This document shows, piece by piece, positions 40,665 through 53,700 of a stretch of 64,000 nt of DNA (position 1 is its first letter; every line of letters begins with the position of its first letter). The translations under genes and the position numbers were made by a program. The notes under the pieces were generated by a model. That model saw nothing but the letters and a program-made list of their open reading frames with translations, did not search any database and was not told the origin of the DNA. Origin of the DNA: Thamnaconus septentrionalis (taxonomy: Eukaryota > Chordata > Actinopteri > Tetraodontiformes > Monacanthidae); assembly GCA_009823395.1 (NCBI GenBank), contig CM020506.1, forward strand, positions 6,228,001-6,292,000, given 5' to 3'.

Positions 40665-41093
40665 TCATACATTTTGTTTTATTGTTCAGTTTTTAAAAGA
40701 AAAGAGAGAAAAGGGTGTATGTGACAGGGTCATGTGATCTCTTGCGTTGCTGTGTGAACTGATGCTTGACTCAGAATGATCTCAATGTGAGAAATATGGC
40801 TCCAGAAATAAGTTTCTCTCGCTCTTTGTCCTCAGACGCTCTGAACTCGTCAGCGCGTCACTAAACAAGATGCACTGGCAAACTTTCAAATAATTCTATT
40901 ATGATGGGAAAAAGGTCTTTGTTAAAACACAGCAAATTAAACCTTCTGACATTCAGTTCTTTACAGAACATTTTTTCATGATGAGGGCAGCGTCAATGAA
41001 AAAAAGCAAAAAGAAAACTCAAAACACTTAAGTAATGCCACTATTGATCAGATCTCACAATGTCAAATCAGCGATATGTCCAGCAGCTCTGAC
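40665..41093 (-). other. aggf1: aggf1 3' UTR
   Basis: On the minus strand, downstream of the TAA at 41094-41096, AATAAA occurs at 40683-40678 (TTTATT on plus). That would give a 3' UTR of about 420 bases. Nothing else coding is seen here. Confidence 0.6.
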
Positions 41094-44000
41094 TTATTCC
41101 TGACTTTGTCCGTCTGTATTGAAACCAGTCTGTGCGTTTGCCGCGGCAGCTTCCTGTTCTGCTCTGACCCACGTGGTTGGCGCCGCCGCCACCGCCAGGC
41201 TCTTGGAGGGCAGCGTGTCCTCCTGGCACGAATCGGCGAATCTCTCGCGTGCCTTCTCCCAGTTCTTCTGGGATTTGCTTTTGCTCATGGCGAGGCTGTC
41301 CACCGACAGGGCGACACCCGCCCCCAAACCCGACTGGGACTTCCTGATTTTCAGCTGAATCTGTGAAGTGAAAGGAAGCAAAAAAAAAGACGCGTTGAGT
41401 CATTTTTTCTGCAGCGGCACTCTGCGCTGTGGTCAAACAGGAAGTCAGGGCGGCGTCTTACTGGGTCTTTCATTCCAGTTCCCTCTTTGCCCAGACCTTC
41501 TCCTTTCTTCCAGCCCATCTTCTCCAACATCTTCCTTCCTTTGTTCACTTCACTGATCTCCCTGTAAGAAGAACACGCACCATCAGCACTTCTTATTCTA
41601 CGTCTCCTTTTTCTTGGGTGGCGCAAACCGAAAGACTCACTGATGGACGGAGGCGGGGGCGTCGTCTCGCTGGAAAACGCCCTCGCTGCCCACCGCCTGC
41701 CGCCGGGACTCGGCTCTGTCTTTGTACTTGGAGTTTTTCAGCGTCTTGCCGTCCTCGTACTCGTTGCTCTGCGCAGACAGAAAGCACAAAGCGTGATTGG
41801 CTGCACAGAGAGCAGAGGGATCACAGCCTGAGGAAGCGACACTCACCTGCAGGCCGTATTTGGCTTTCATCTGCTTCAGCTCCTTTTGCCGCAGGGCTTC
41901 CTTGTCTTCTTTGGAGGGTGCAGAGCCTGCAGAGGAAGGACAGCAGAGTTCAGCGACGACTCCGAATCGACCGGCCGCGTCTCGAGCAAAACCTGAGCTG
42001 AGCTCCTCACCCGTCTTCTCCTCCTGTCTGTGCTTGCTGAGGTGGGCCATCACCTGGCCGGGCTCGCAGCCGTCGCAGGTGTCGGTGCCCGAGTGGATGT
42101 GGAAGGAGAGCACGGTCTCTCCCATCTTCACCTCGTCGCCGTGCATCAGTGCATGTGGCTCACACTTGGTTTTGGGCTGGTGGGAGGAAAATAAAATAGC
42201 TGAATCTCTCCGTGTTTTCACGCAGCCGAGTGGACAGAGGAGTTTAATGGAGACCTGGAGGATCCTGTTTCCGTTGATGACTGTTCCATTCTGACTGCCC
42301 TGGTCCACCAGCATGTAGCTCTGCTGCTCCTGGTCAAAGTAAACTTCAGCGTGGAACTGAAATAACACACGTGCGGCTGGGTTAGAACAGCCACGTCATC
42401 CGCAAACAAAGGTCATTTCCAGGAAAAACAAGTGTTCAAATGGAGACGGACACCTTGCTGACTCCCATCTCAGGTATTCGGATGGCATGGTCCATGTCTT
42501 TCTCTCTGGGGGAGAAACAAAAAACAGAGAGTTTGTCTCCAAAGAGTCTTTTTGGACTATTTCTGACTTTGCTGAGGAATCACTTTCTCATTTTTTCCCC
42601 CAACAGCGTCACACTATTTCTAGTCTCTTGCACGGGTTTATTTCTTGGGTTTTTATTCTAAGCAAAGTCAGACTATGTTTAGAAGAGCCGCATCTGCACT
42701 ATTGTTTCTACGGCCAGATGTGCTCATTTCTGCTGGGTTTCTGCTCCCGCTGCGTCAAGACCAAAAACAGAAACAGCACAAACCTGCCAACAGTGGCTGG
42801 ACAGTCGGCGGTGATGATGAAGAGCGTGCCAACCTGCAGCACCGGAGATCTGACCACAGTGACTCTGACACACGGCGGCCAAATGTCTTTGCCGACTAGA
42901 AAGAGAAACGCGCTTGGTCAGGAGGGAGGCGATGGCGGCAGAGACAGCAGCAGAGAAAAAAAAGATGTTCTGGGAAAAACTTCAACATCAACAAGGTTTT
43001 GTTGTTGCTCCAAACTGGGATTCTTCTCTTGCTGTCTCACCTTCAGGACCCTGAACCTCCATTTCTGATTCTGGGGTCTCCATGTGAGAGGAGGAGCCGG
43101 ACGAGGACTCCCACTCCTCCCTGTCTGACTCCGTGATCTCACCCTCCTCGGGCTCACTGTTCGCCTCAGAGTCATCGCTTCGAACAGACTTTTTCTTCTT
43201 CTTCTTCTTGGACTTGCTTTTCTTCTTCTTCTTCTTCTTCGATCGGCTTCTGTCCTCGCCGTTTCGCTCCTTCTTCCGTTTGGACGCTGATCTATCGCCG
43301 TCCTCGGGATCTTTGGACGACTCCTTCCTTCGAGACGAGACCTCGGGGCTGAGTGAGCGGCGCTTCAGTTTTCGCTTAGTCACTTGCTCTTCGGCTGCGT
43401 CCGTGTCTTCGTCTCTCATCTTTACATTGTCAAATAGATGTTCCTGTCGTCAGACAGTTGATGATCAAAAACCAACGTGGCTGATGTTGACTGACAACCG
43501 GCAAAAGTTGGCTTTGTAGTTCCCAGAAGTCACTCTTGTGGTCAGTGCTTTGTGAAAATATACCCTAGACCTCCACCAAGATTCACCATGAGCATCCGTG
43601 TGCAAAATTATTTGCAGTGAATTTCTCATCTAAAGGCTGGAAACAAAATCTAAGTAATTTGGATCACATGACACCCTGCAGAGTTAATGAACACTTCTTA
43701 AAACCTGATACCCTCACCTTCTGTGTGGGTTTAGAATGTTAACACCAAGGCAAAAAAACATACTAAAAAGGCTAAATGTTAAATAATCAATCTACATGTC
43801 AATTTTAAATAAGTACCTCTGCAGGATGCTGTATTCCAGTAAGAAGAAATCTTCATATTTGCCAATGAGTTAGTCACCTCTTGCACCTGGGTCAGAGGAT
43901 AAGCTATCAGTCAACTAGAACCAGACTTTGAAAAAAAGTATTTTGGAGACCAGAACCAAGAGGGGAGAGGAGGGAACCACAAAGCCATCTTTCAGCCAAA

Positions 44001-45587
44001 AGTTATAGTGTTAAAATATGTAATAAATCATTAACATATTCAGGTGTCAACCTACCTTATAATCCTGTTTTGAGGACTTTTTGAGCCCCTTCTTCAATTT
44101 CCAGCTCTTCTTCTCATCAGTGCCCTTGTCTTGGTGAGATTCTTCCACAGTCTGAGCAGCAGGCAGCTCCACCCGGGAGTGAAACTGGTATCGACCGCTC
44201 TCCGCATCGTAGTAGTAGTAGATGCCTGTGTTGGCATCGTAGTGCAACTGACTGACCTGAATTAGTTAGATTGAAAAAACAAACAATGAAATTCAAACAA
44301 AGCTGCACATGTCTGCAAATCTGCCGTTGTAACGATAAACAACATGAGACAGCTCGACCAACCGAGTCGTAATAGAAGCCTGTGCTGTGGTCGTAGTACA
44401 TCCCAGTCGTCTCGTCAAAGATGAAGCCGGTCTGTGTCATGGCCTCTTCAGCTGTGGCTCTTAACATGTCTGCTATGGACCCTGCATCACCCTCCTGACA
44501 GACACAGTGACATTTATTAAGGCTCTGTTAAAACTTGACATCTATCCCAATTACAGCCTCTTAAAGTTGAATAGATCAGTGTTAATACAAATACTAAAAT
44601 AATCAAACAGGGTGGCTACAAGCTTGACAAACAGTTGTGTTATTTAATTTCTTAATCATCCATGATTGAATAGAATAAAATAGAATTCAACTTTATTGTC
44701 ATTGCACATGTCACAAGTACAGAGCAATGAAATGCAGTTTGCATCCATGCGTGCTTAGCAAGTATAAATATTTTTACAAATGTACACAGTATGAAGGAAA
44801 TATATACATTGGTATATCACGATGGAGCAGCAAAAATTGCATTCACGATTGTGATGGGACAAACCTCTGTGGATGTTGCGGCGCTGTTGTCAGGCTGACT
44901 CGCCTCTTCAGCACCGACGCCTTCACATGACGTCGTCACCTCTGTTGCCTCGCCGCCATCCACTGCATCCACTGCATCCACTGCAACTGCAGTTGCAGCT
45001 GTGCTCTGCTCCTCCTGAGCGTTTGAGGCCTCTGGGTTCTGAGTGTAGCCTCCATAGTAGTAGTTGTAATAATCTGGAACGACAAATATGGTTTGCCTTT
45101 AATTTCTGTGAAGGAAAGTGAAATGATGAAAACAATTTGATGAGGTTTGTTGTACATGCAACACACCTGTTTCTGTCCACACTTGTTCTTCTGTCTGGGT
45201 CTCACGGTCGACTTTCTCTTTCTCCTTCTTCTTACGTTCGTGAATTTCTGCGCTCAACCTGTCAACCTGATACAAAACCGGTCATGTATATTTATTCAGT
45301 TGGTATGACAAACAGAACAAAATCTGAATTACACCAGATTTGTACAAATAAAACAGAAAATGACTGAGGTGTGTAATGAAGTAATAACGGTATTCACCAA
45401 CCTGTTTTCTCAGGTCTTCATTGTAGCTCTCTGTGCTCTTCTGCAGTCGCTCCGACTGGTTCAGTTGTTTCTGTAACTTGGACAACTCGGCTCTGCACTC
45501 GCGCAGCTCCTGTTTCAGAGCTTCCACTTTCTGCCGGAGCTCAGCCTCCCCGCACTCTGTTTCGGTTTCTCCATCTTCATTCTCCAT
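41094..45587 (-). CDS. aggf1: Angiogenic factor with G-patch and FHA domains 1, 14 coding exons
   Basis: Coding exons (minus): 45587-45402, 45266-45167, 45073-44865, 44494-44363, 44256-44056, 43443-43041, 42895-42784, 42505-42454, 42356-42255, 42176-42011, 41926-41847, 41768-41641, 41561-41462, 41360-41094. All phases join, giving 745 aa against 714 in human. Features in order: an N-terminal coiled coil (about 12-80); an OCRE domain rich in paired tyrosines, TGFIFDETTGMYYDHSTGFY onward (about 186-235); a lysine/serine-rich low-complexity region (about 277-360) followed by SEPEEGEITESD; an FHA domain (about 420-515) with GRE, SKFH and SQNGT; and a G-patch NKGRKMLEKMGWKKGEGLG (about 630-675). 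Family knowledge links AGGF1 to angiogenesis, TWEAK interaction and RNA-associated nuclear roles. The initiator MENEDGE is provisional because an in-frame 5' exon is possible. Confidence 0.95.
44671..44748. repeat. Teleost-type dispersed repeat fragment in aggf1 intron
   Basis: The words CAACTTTATTGTCATTGCAC, CACAAGTACAGAGCAATGAA and ATGCAGTTTGCATC are those of a repeat seen widely in fish genomes (recognised from memory). It lies in the intron between the aggf1 exons at 44865-45073 and 44363-44494, outside the splice sites. Confidence 0.6.
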
Positions 45588-45595
45588 CAGATCAA

Positions 45596-46404
45596 CTAAA
45601 CACATAACCAGTAAAACTTGTATAAAGACATGCATTGAGATCAGAACCAAATGGCAACTCCATTTCTAGCCTGTGCGGAGAATAGTAGCGGGCTCATTTC
45701 TGCAACAGTGAAGTTAGTTTTATGTGGTATATCGAATCGACAGTCACTAAGAAATCTGGGGCCTGATTGCAGAATTATTTTTTAAAGCATATAATTAACT
45801 TTAAAATGCTTATTTTGACACATAATATGCAATTTCACTGACTCCAATATACACATATGTAATACTTTTGAATGAAATCTCTTTTTTCCGTGCTCCCTTC
45901 TAGGCGTCTATTTCATGCAACTGTGATTTTAGGTCCACACACCACAAATTGTTTCTGCAACAAACAAACAAAACACAGATGTATCTGTTCCCATTTTTTG
46001 AAAAATAACAATAAAAACCCCATATCGACAGCATTAATAGGATCTGAAAACTATGTTGTTGCTTTTTTTTTAAGTTGGTGATTTAAAATACATTCATTCA
46101 TCTTCTATACCCGCTTATTCCAATTCAGGGTCACGGGGGTCTGCTGGAGCCTATCCCAGCTGTCTTAGGGCGAAGGCGATTTAAAATATATCTGTGCAAT
46201 ATTGAGTTTGGTTGCTGGTGGGGGAAAAGCCACTTGGAGGAATGACTGACGTCTACCGGTTTACGATTACAGACGGCACCTTGGCATATTAAGAAGAGAC
46301 TAAAGTATAGCACGAATCAATATATCCACTGACATTTGATCAATTAAAAAGCCAACATTTTGTTAACCGTGATTGCAGTCATTCAGCGCGGTCGCTCGCC
46401 TCAC
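45596..46404 (-). other. aggf1: Intron between aggf1 5' exon and first ATG exon
   Basis: Bounded by the putative donor at 46404 and the acceptor TTTAG at 45596-45600 on the minus strand. It contains a dispersed repeat fragment at 46091-46179. No coding sequence is recognised. Confidence 0.5.
46091..46179. repeat. Teleost-type dispersed repeat fragment
   Basis: Begins with CATTCATTCATCTTCTATAC and continues with CGCTTATTCC, GGGTCACGGGGG and CTGGAGCCTATCCCAGCT. From memory this wording is typical of a very abundant interspersed repeat in many fish genomes. The copy is short and truncated. I do not assign a class with confidence. Confidence 0.65.
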
Positions 46405-46700
46405 CCTTTGCTTCGTTTTCGTCTTTTGCGTCGTGAATTTCCGGTGAGCGCGGAACACGAAGCAACCTGAAAGTTGAGAAACGACATTTTTATCACCACC
46501 CTTCTTTCTATCAACGTCAGGTAGATGTTTTGGATGATAATTAGACAGTTACAGTTATAACCGTGGCGATTTACTGTCCGCCCTTTTCACAACCGCCATT
46601 TACTACCAGTTAAGTAACTACGTCACAATAATTTCTTCTTCGAGGTTGGCGGACTTTACTTCTCTCCGTCAGTCTGAAACAACTCGCAGAACCTCGCCGC
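46405..46700 (-). promoter_or_regulatory. aggf1: aggf1 5' exon and promoter region
   Basis: On the minus strand a donor GTGAGG at 46404-46399 would close a 5' exon. An acceptor-like CTTTCAG sits at 46473-46467, so the exon may be 46466-46405 or may run unspliced up to the start site near 46640. TGACGTAG lies near 46620. The exon joins to 45595 with an open frame but no upstream in-frame ATG within the stretch examined. Confidence 0.45.
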
Positions 46701-49439
46701 CACCTACCGGTTGATCATTTTAACTTCTAGGTGCAGCTGCCTTTTAAAACGTTTAGTTTTCTAATTTGACCTCATTTAAACCACCATTGTTTTTAGGCGT
46801 GCAATATATAAATGAAGAACATTTTTTCTATGAAATCTGTTTCAATTTGCATGAATCTGTGAGTGAAAATATACAATCCAATGAACACTTCAAACTTGCT
46901 TTTGGTTTCATCGTTTATGACTTGTAAATAATTCTGAGCATGTTTTGGGTTGTGTTGGTGTGTCTGGAGTATTTTTTTCTTCTTCATTGTAGTCTCCATT
47001 TCAAGTTTCAAAAATAATTGCATGGTTTTGGTTGTAATTATGGTCTTATACCACTAGATGTCACTAAATATATGCATTCAAATATATGTATACTTTACAG
47101 TTGTGAAGTGGCCTCAGTATTGTAGCACATTTCGATACAAAAATGTGAGTAAGAAAATTAAAGCTGAGGAAAATAGAGCAGTCAATAGGACAGCTAGGCT
47201 CACTTATTTCTTTTCTGCATTCAAGAAGTTTTTTTTTCTTTCTGATTGTTTATGCCATCTGTCCATATATGTTAATTGATCATTGACAGTATCAGTTTCT
47301 TTCATACTTTGTTGTGCAAGCAAAGCATTTTCTTGGGGCCCATGTTTACCCTTTTGGTTCCACTTCCTCATGTGTTTCTTGAAAACGCAACTAACGTATG
47401 GCCTCATTTGAACTCACTTCCTTCCTCTCTTCCTCTCACTGTGGTAGATGTGACTCCATTATTGTCTCTAATGTGTCTCTAACCTGCGAGACTTTCAATT
47501 CTTGCGAGTTGTTAAAATAGTGTTTTGTTGACACAGTGTTATGTGATCATATGTAAACAGTGTCCCTGCATTCTTTCAAGGGCTGTGAAGTCACAGAACA
47601 GGTTTGTCAGTAAAATGTTTAAACTGAATTTAAGGCCTGACATACTTTTAACACGGTCACACAGTTAGAAAGACTGTGAGTCGCTGTGCCACCCAATGCA
47701 ACGCTGCCAAGACTGAGGTGGCAGAGTGATGCTCATTCTTTTAGGTTCCTCCCATCTGCGTTTGAAATCTGAGTCGTGTTGGGTTTAGATTTTGGTGGAA
47801 CATTAAATGCCTCGACGGGAACTCTGGGGCTGTGAGAGAAGCTCGTGAGAAGGACTAGTCTTTTATCTGGGGACAGGCAGCTGTTTCACGCCGCCAATGT
47901 TTATTGATGCCATTTATAGAGTGTCCGTAAGCACGTCTGGTTTGTTTTTAAAAGGGGTGGGGAAAGGCAATGATATTTTGCTGTGTTGTCTCCTGAGTGT
48001 GTCACTGGCAACAGTCCGTCATGATTCAATGTTACATAACCCCCTTATCCCAGCGACCATGAGTGTTTACCGGCCCCTCAACACTGGCGCAGGAAATTAT
48101 TTAGGGCCATGGGAACAAAGAGTTTGTTCCTCTTCCCACTCACAAACACCAATTTGCAGTGTAAAAATAGGACTTTAGCTTCATCCATCAAACATTGTAA
48201 AAGAATCAAAGTATTGATCCAGAATTGTTGACACAGCCAGCAGGCCATCGTTTCTCAAAAAGTGGGGACTCCTTTGTAGGCAAGCGCTCCTAAGAGAAAA
48301 CATTGACATGTCCCACAAATGAGTTGCCCGTTTGTTTATAATAACCTCTTTGTACTGCGATGACTGGATGACTGAAACATCTGCACTCAATAAAGTCATT
48401 GTTTAGTCATAACACTACTCCAACCTTGGGTAGGCCCAGACAGTAAAAAAAAGAAAAAAAGAAAAACGAGTTGTTGGGGGATGACTCCACCCCTGCCTGG
48501 TTGGGCTGAGTCGGACTGAGACACGTGTGTCTGTGTTCCTCTACTGCCGTTTCCGCAGAACTGAGCTGTTGCGCGGCTGAGTCAAACTCTCCTCTGAGCT
48601 TTGAGGGTAATTATGGAGAAAACAGAGCACATGCTCCCACTCAGAGGAGGAACGCCAGACAGATTTAGCTTTCAGGTAGCGGTGAAAAACCAAAGTGATG
48701 CCATTCCCCTTGGCAGTTTCAACTTCCCTTGTTAGATAAGTCTGTCCATAAAAATGCTGGTTACTCCCTGGATTCTGTTGTGATTATTTCCGCTCCCTAT
48801 AAAAGGTCTTCTATTTAACCATTTCCAGATCCTTCACCCAGGACTAGCCTTCTATTTGCAAGCAGTAAAGCTGGGTTGAGCTTCCTGTTTTAACTGAAGG
48901 ACCTTCCTCATGTTTCAGAAGGGACAAAAACAAGCAGAAAAGAAAAGAAAAGAAAGGTAGAGGGCAAATTTAGGCGGACAGACTGAACATTTGGCTTTGG
49001 GGGAGGGTGCTGTCAGGAATCCGGGAGTGGTGTCTGTGAGGTATTGGTGCCCTTTGTGATGTCACAAAATCCAAATTGTCAGAACAATGTAGCAGGGCAA
49101 TAATACAGCAAGCCAGGGGGGGACAGCACATCTACACAATGTGTTCTGTGGACCAGCAGTACTGATGGAAGATGTTGAACCAGTCATCAAATTCTATGAA
49201 ACTTTTGCGTAGTGCTTTTGGAGCAGAGTTCTATTAGAATGCATATGCAGTTGTTCCTCTTTAAGTTCTTTCGTGACTTTTGACTCTTTTGAAGTGGTCC
49301 ACCAAATCCATGTAGGAATATTTTTTCAGTCGCATGAGAACACAACTTGATTTTCCTGCTTGAGCCACACGTGGATGGAAGAAACAAGTCAACGGTTAAA
49401 CAGCCTGGGGGAAGCAAAGGAGTCTTGAAGCCTTGGTCC
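46701..49439. other. Spacer between aggf1 5' end and tacc1 promoter
   Basis: No gene recognised in 2.7 kb. It includes one copy of the dispersed TGTGAYRTCACA repeat near 49040-49085. Confidence 0.6.
49040..49100 (+). repeat. Dispersed repeat family, copy E (short)
   Basis: Contains CCCTTTGTGATGTCACAAAA, that is, the same core with the central YR swapped. Only the core region is clear. Confidence 0.45.
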
Positions 49440-50088
49440 CACATTCCTGCACTCTCCCTGGACTATAAAATGTGGAGCCCCACCAACTCGGCTCCTCCTC
49501 CTGTGTTTGTTTTCTGACTCCCTCCTCCTCTTCTTGCTGCTGCTGCTTCAGAGTGGAAGAGCTGGCTGACTGGAACGTACCACTGCTGCCGCAGCCACAG
49601 GGGCAACTTCTGCAGCCGAGTGACGGGAAGCGGCCTCAACGCTTCCTGCCGCCCCTGCTGAATCTCACACTTGTGGACTGGTCCGAGGTGGAGTGGGGAA
49701 CGTTCTGCACAGGGGAGGAGGGGGCTTCAAAGGAGGAGGAGAGCGTGAGTGAGAGCAGCATACTGAAAGCCAGCTGATCGGAGCAGCGGAGGTCTTCTGC
49801 CACTGAGGCGGTAGGAGCGGCTGCGTTAAACGTTTGAAAAGGCGGTGAAGTGATAAGAAAGGAGCGTGAAATCGATGTGTTCTGAAGACTGGAGGACGCC
49901 GCTGGGAGGAAACGTCAGCTTTGCCCCAATCGCAAACTGAGAACTCCCGTGAGAAGATGTGAGAGCCGTCGAGGTGGTGTGGAAATCTGAAGAAGAAGAA
50001 TCCCTCAGAAGAGGAGGATCTGGGAGAGCAGCCACCACCACTGAGCCGATAGAGGGCTGAAGGAAGCCCAGTAGGAGGAAGCGGAGGA
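49440..50088 (+). promoter_or_regulatory. tacc1: tacc1 TATA-box promoter and 5' UTR
   Basis: TATAAAA at 49464-49470 sits about 620 bases before the tacc1 ATG at 50089, so transcription would start near 49495. The intervening leader is GA-rich and contains upstream ATGs in other frames. The chosen start is supported by the conserved protein that follows it. Confidence 0.55.
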
Positions 50089-50658
50089 ATGTCTTGGCTG
50101 TCACCCGTGTCATGGGCCAAATGGACTTGGACGGCTGTGCGAGGAGGGGAGGAAGATGGGGATGAAGAGGAGCTGGAGGCCGGCGAGCAGCGTGGAGAGA
50201 GGAGAGAAGAAGGGGAGGAAGAAGAGGAGGAGGAGGAGGAGAGGTCTCAAGGCTGCAGGCAAGTCTGGAGCGGCCTGGAGATATGACGGTTTCTCCATAT
50301 GGTGGTTGCTCACCTGTGTGTGTGTGTGTGGGGTGCTTTAACAGTCGTGCGTTTTGCGTGCAGCAGCAGCAGCAACAACATCCAGTGTTGCTGTGTTGTC
50401 GTGCAGCGCTGACACATCTCTCTGGCGCGGCTGTGGTTTCTGACAGCGTTTTAGAACCGCCTCGCTGGCATGATCACACACCCTCATTTCTGTGGCTGGC
50501 TGAGCCAAAATCACACGCCGTTCCTGCAGCGCTTCAAAGTACATCTGATGTCGAAGGCTCAAAGTGCACAAGTGTCTGTGCCGTACTGGCCTCCTGCTGT
50601 CATTTCTTTGTTGTTTGCCGCCTTTTGATCGTTGCAGGTAGAGCTGTTATTGATGCAC

Positions 50659-50719
<61 letters not shown>

Positions 50720-53700
50720 TGATACTCTATTTATATGGTGAGATCATCTACTACACCTTGCATAATAATACATGGCTGCTTATCGCCTCTCTCACCAACC
50801 TGTCACGTTGTTGCTCCAATGACAATAAAAAAAATTTCATGGCTGTGTTCGAACAGTTCGTGTTGCTGTGTTCAAGTTGGAAGTGTCCCGTCACATATTC
50901 ATATCCTGGACACAGGATAGCTTTGTGTAGCTCGTGCTGTACAGTGCACAGCAGTATGCAGACTGCCCTATTTCCTCTTCCTCAGTTGAATCGTATGTTG
51001 TTTTAAATGAAACATGTGATTCTGTATCTGGGAACACATCTCGGGCAGTAACAAGGTTTCACGTAATTTTCATAATTTAAAGAAGGCAGTGATTTCTTTT
51101 CTCTGTTTTTTGTGTACTTTTAATTGTGATTAATTAGACATTGTTCTCTAATCAGAACTGCTCTCAAAAGATCAGTAAAGAGAAACCAGAACTCTACCTT
51201 GACCTCCAAATGCTGAGACAGCTCCTTAAGAACAAACTAATCCACTTTAATAAGTGTAAACAGTGTGCCAACCAAAAATTATGAGTTTCTGCTTGCTGCA
51301 GTTGCTGAAATTGGATTATGTTGTGCGGTGTGTACAGTCTGACTGAACAGATGTCCGTTTGTTCTTATTCATATATCATATTTAAGTGTATAATGAAAAG
51401 TTTCATTGCATTTCTGTTTCTTGATGATGTGATTATATATCTACAGGCTGAGTTCTCAGTGAGGACCTATTAGGCCTTTTTGTGAACGCTCTGTTAACTG
51501 CGCTTGTCTTCCCCCTCTGTCTATATCTGGCCACCACAGCTCTGACTCAGACGGTCATTTCGATACTCCTGAAGAAGCAACTCCTGTCCACGGCCCCAAA
51601 ACCTTCCCAGGAGAGCTGGAGAACAGCAGCGCTGATCCAGACAAAACAGGTGAGGCCACTGCTGAGCAAGTAGAGTGCAGGGAGAGAGGAGAGTCTGGAA
51701 AGGGAGGCAAAAAAAAGACTGCAGTATCATCTTGGAGGGCAAAAATATTTCATCAGCAACTGTTTTTTTGCTTTCATGTGTGCAAATGGAGGCATTCTAG
51801 ATGAATAACACATACATCCACAAGTTTCTCAAAACAGTCAATATATTTTTTTAATCTAAAAAAAATGCATCACTGTATTGCAACAGGGTATGATTGCATG
51901 CGTGCATCTCCCTTGTTGAGGAATGTAAAGACCAACTTTTCACCATTAAATGTTCAGGTTTTAGGCAGGACAGTTTGTTCAAACTTTAAAAGCATGCACA
52001 TTGTGTGTGGAATCCCAGGCACCTCAGGCTTCTTGTGCCTGTCGTGTCTTCCTGGTATGTAGTTTGGTTGGTTGCTGTCCGCGCAGAGTAAAAGTTTCCT
52101 GCGGGATGGTGGCAGAGTGACAGTCATTGTCATCAGAAGGAGTTTAGAGGCGGAGCCTGGAACACACTATGGGAACAGCCTTTGCTCTGGAATTCAACAG
52201 GTTCAACAAAAGGGCCAGTTCCCCCTCAATTTGCACTGGTAACTGATAGAAGTCAGAATGAGGGGCGGGGCCAAATGAAGCCTGTTATCTGGCTAAAGCC
52301 ATCTAGCTTTTGACTTATTTAAGGGGGTTTACTGTGAGTGTTGATGGTAAACCACTTAGCTGGGATCAATACTTCCTGTAGAACAGCTCTGACAACATTG
52401 GCCAAAGTGTATAAAGGTGCACTGTGTGTGAATGAGCAGGAAGTCAACCTTTGTTTAGAGTGAGGAAGTTCAAGTCCACTCTGAGGGCCACTGGAAACCT
52501 GAATGTAAACATGCTGATGACTGTTTCTGAGACATTGGTTTACACAACATGGTAGTTTATAAATGTTTAAAAGGACATATTAAGGTTTAAAGCTAAACAT
52601 CTGACTGTTGTAATCAATTGCTTACTTAGATTTCATCTGCTGAATAAAAGCATGAGAACTTTTACAAAATAATGTGTTAAAACAAATAGTGTTATATAAA
52701 TCAACTATCATATTATAAAATAAATGTATACACAAGTAGAGTCTCTCTCTTTGTGTTTATTTTTTTTTGCAATTATGAACACAATTTTTTGTGGATTCAC
52801 CTTTGTTAGCACAAGCGTGTTCAGGACTTCTTGACACTGACCCTCTGGCGAGATGTTGTTGTCTCCTAGCAACAACATATTACACCAATATGACCGGTGT
52901 GACAGACTATGAAAAACGTTTCATCTGTGCCAAAAGGTTCCCTGGAGCAATAATTACATTGTCCCTTGTTTATCTCAGTGCAAAAAAGAGGCTTTTTCAC
53001 TTTCTTTCATTCTGTTTTCTTGTGCCACCATCACATGGCAACAGCAGCTATCTGGACGGTTTGGTGGCGAACAGCCAATCATGTTTCAGCTACATGGCAA
53101 GCGGAGATGTGACTGGATAAGGGCCGTTGGTGTGGGCGTGCAGTCTTTGCTGCTGAACTTAAACATTTTCTACTCTGGTTTCTTCATCAGATGTGGATAG
53201 AGAGGAGCACCTGATAGTCACTGCTCCTGCTGGGGATCAGGACCTCCTGCTGAGCAGCAGCATGGGTCAGGATGAGCCTGTCGCTCCGGCGGGAGGCTCG
53301 CTCACAGTAGACATACAGACTCTGGAGGAAGAACCAAAAGAGAATCTCCCCGATGAGTCCGGCCTGGTTCCCGCTGCATCCTCAGCCAGTGAAACACTTG
53401 AAATGGACACAAGCGCCGAGCAGTTTGCCGAGCAACCCCAAGCGGTCATCTCTGTTCCAGAAGCAGACCCTATTCTGCATGTGTCTCCCGCTCCCCGACC
53501 TCTGACCCCAGAAGAAGTGCTGGTCCAGAGCAGCGAGCCTGCATCCAGCCCAGCCCCAGAGCTGCCTGAGCAGGAAGCGGAGGCACAGTGCAATGACCTC
53601 AATCCCACAGGAACCTTTGAAAAGACCAAAAGCAGCAAGTCGAAGCCTCCGCCTCTGAAAGTGGACGTCTCGGCGAGCCTTCACGAGCAGACAAAGGAGG

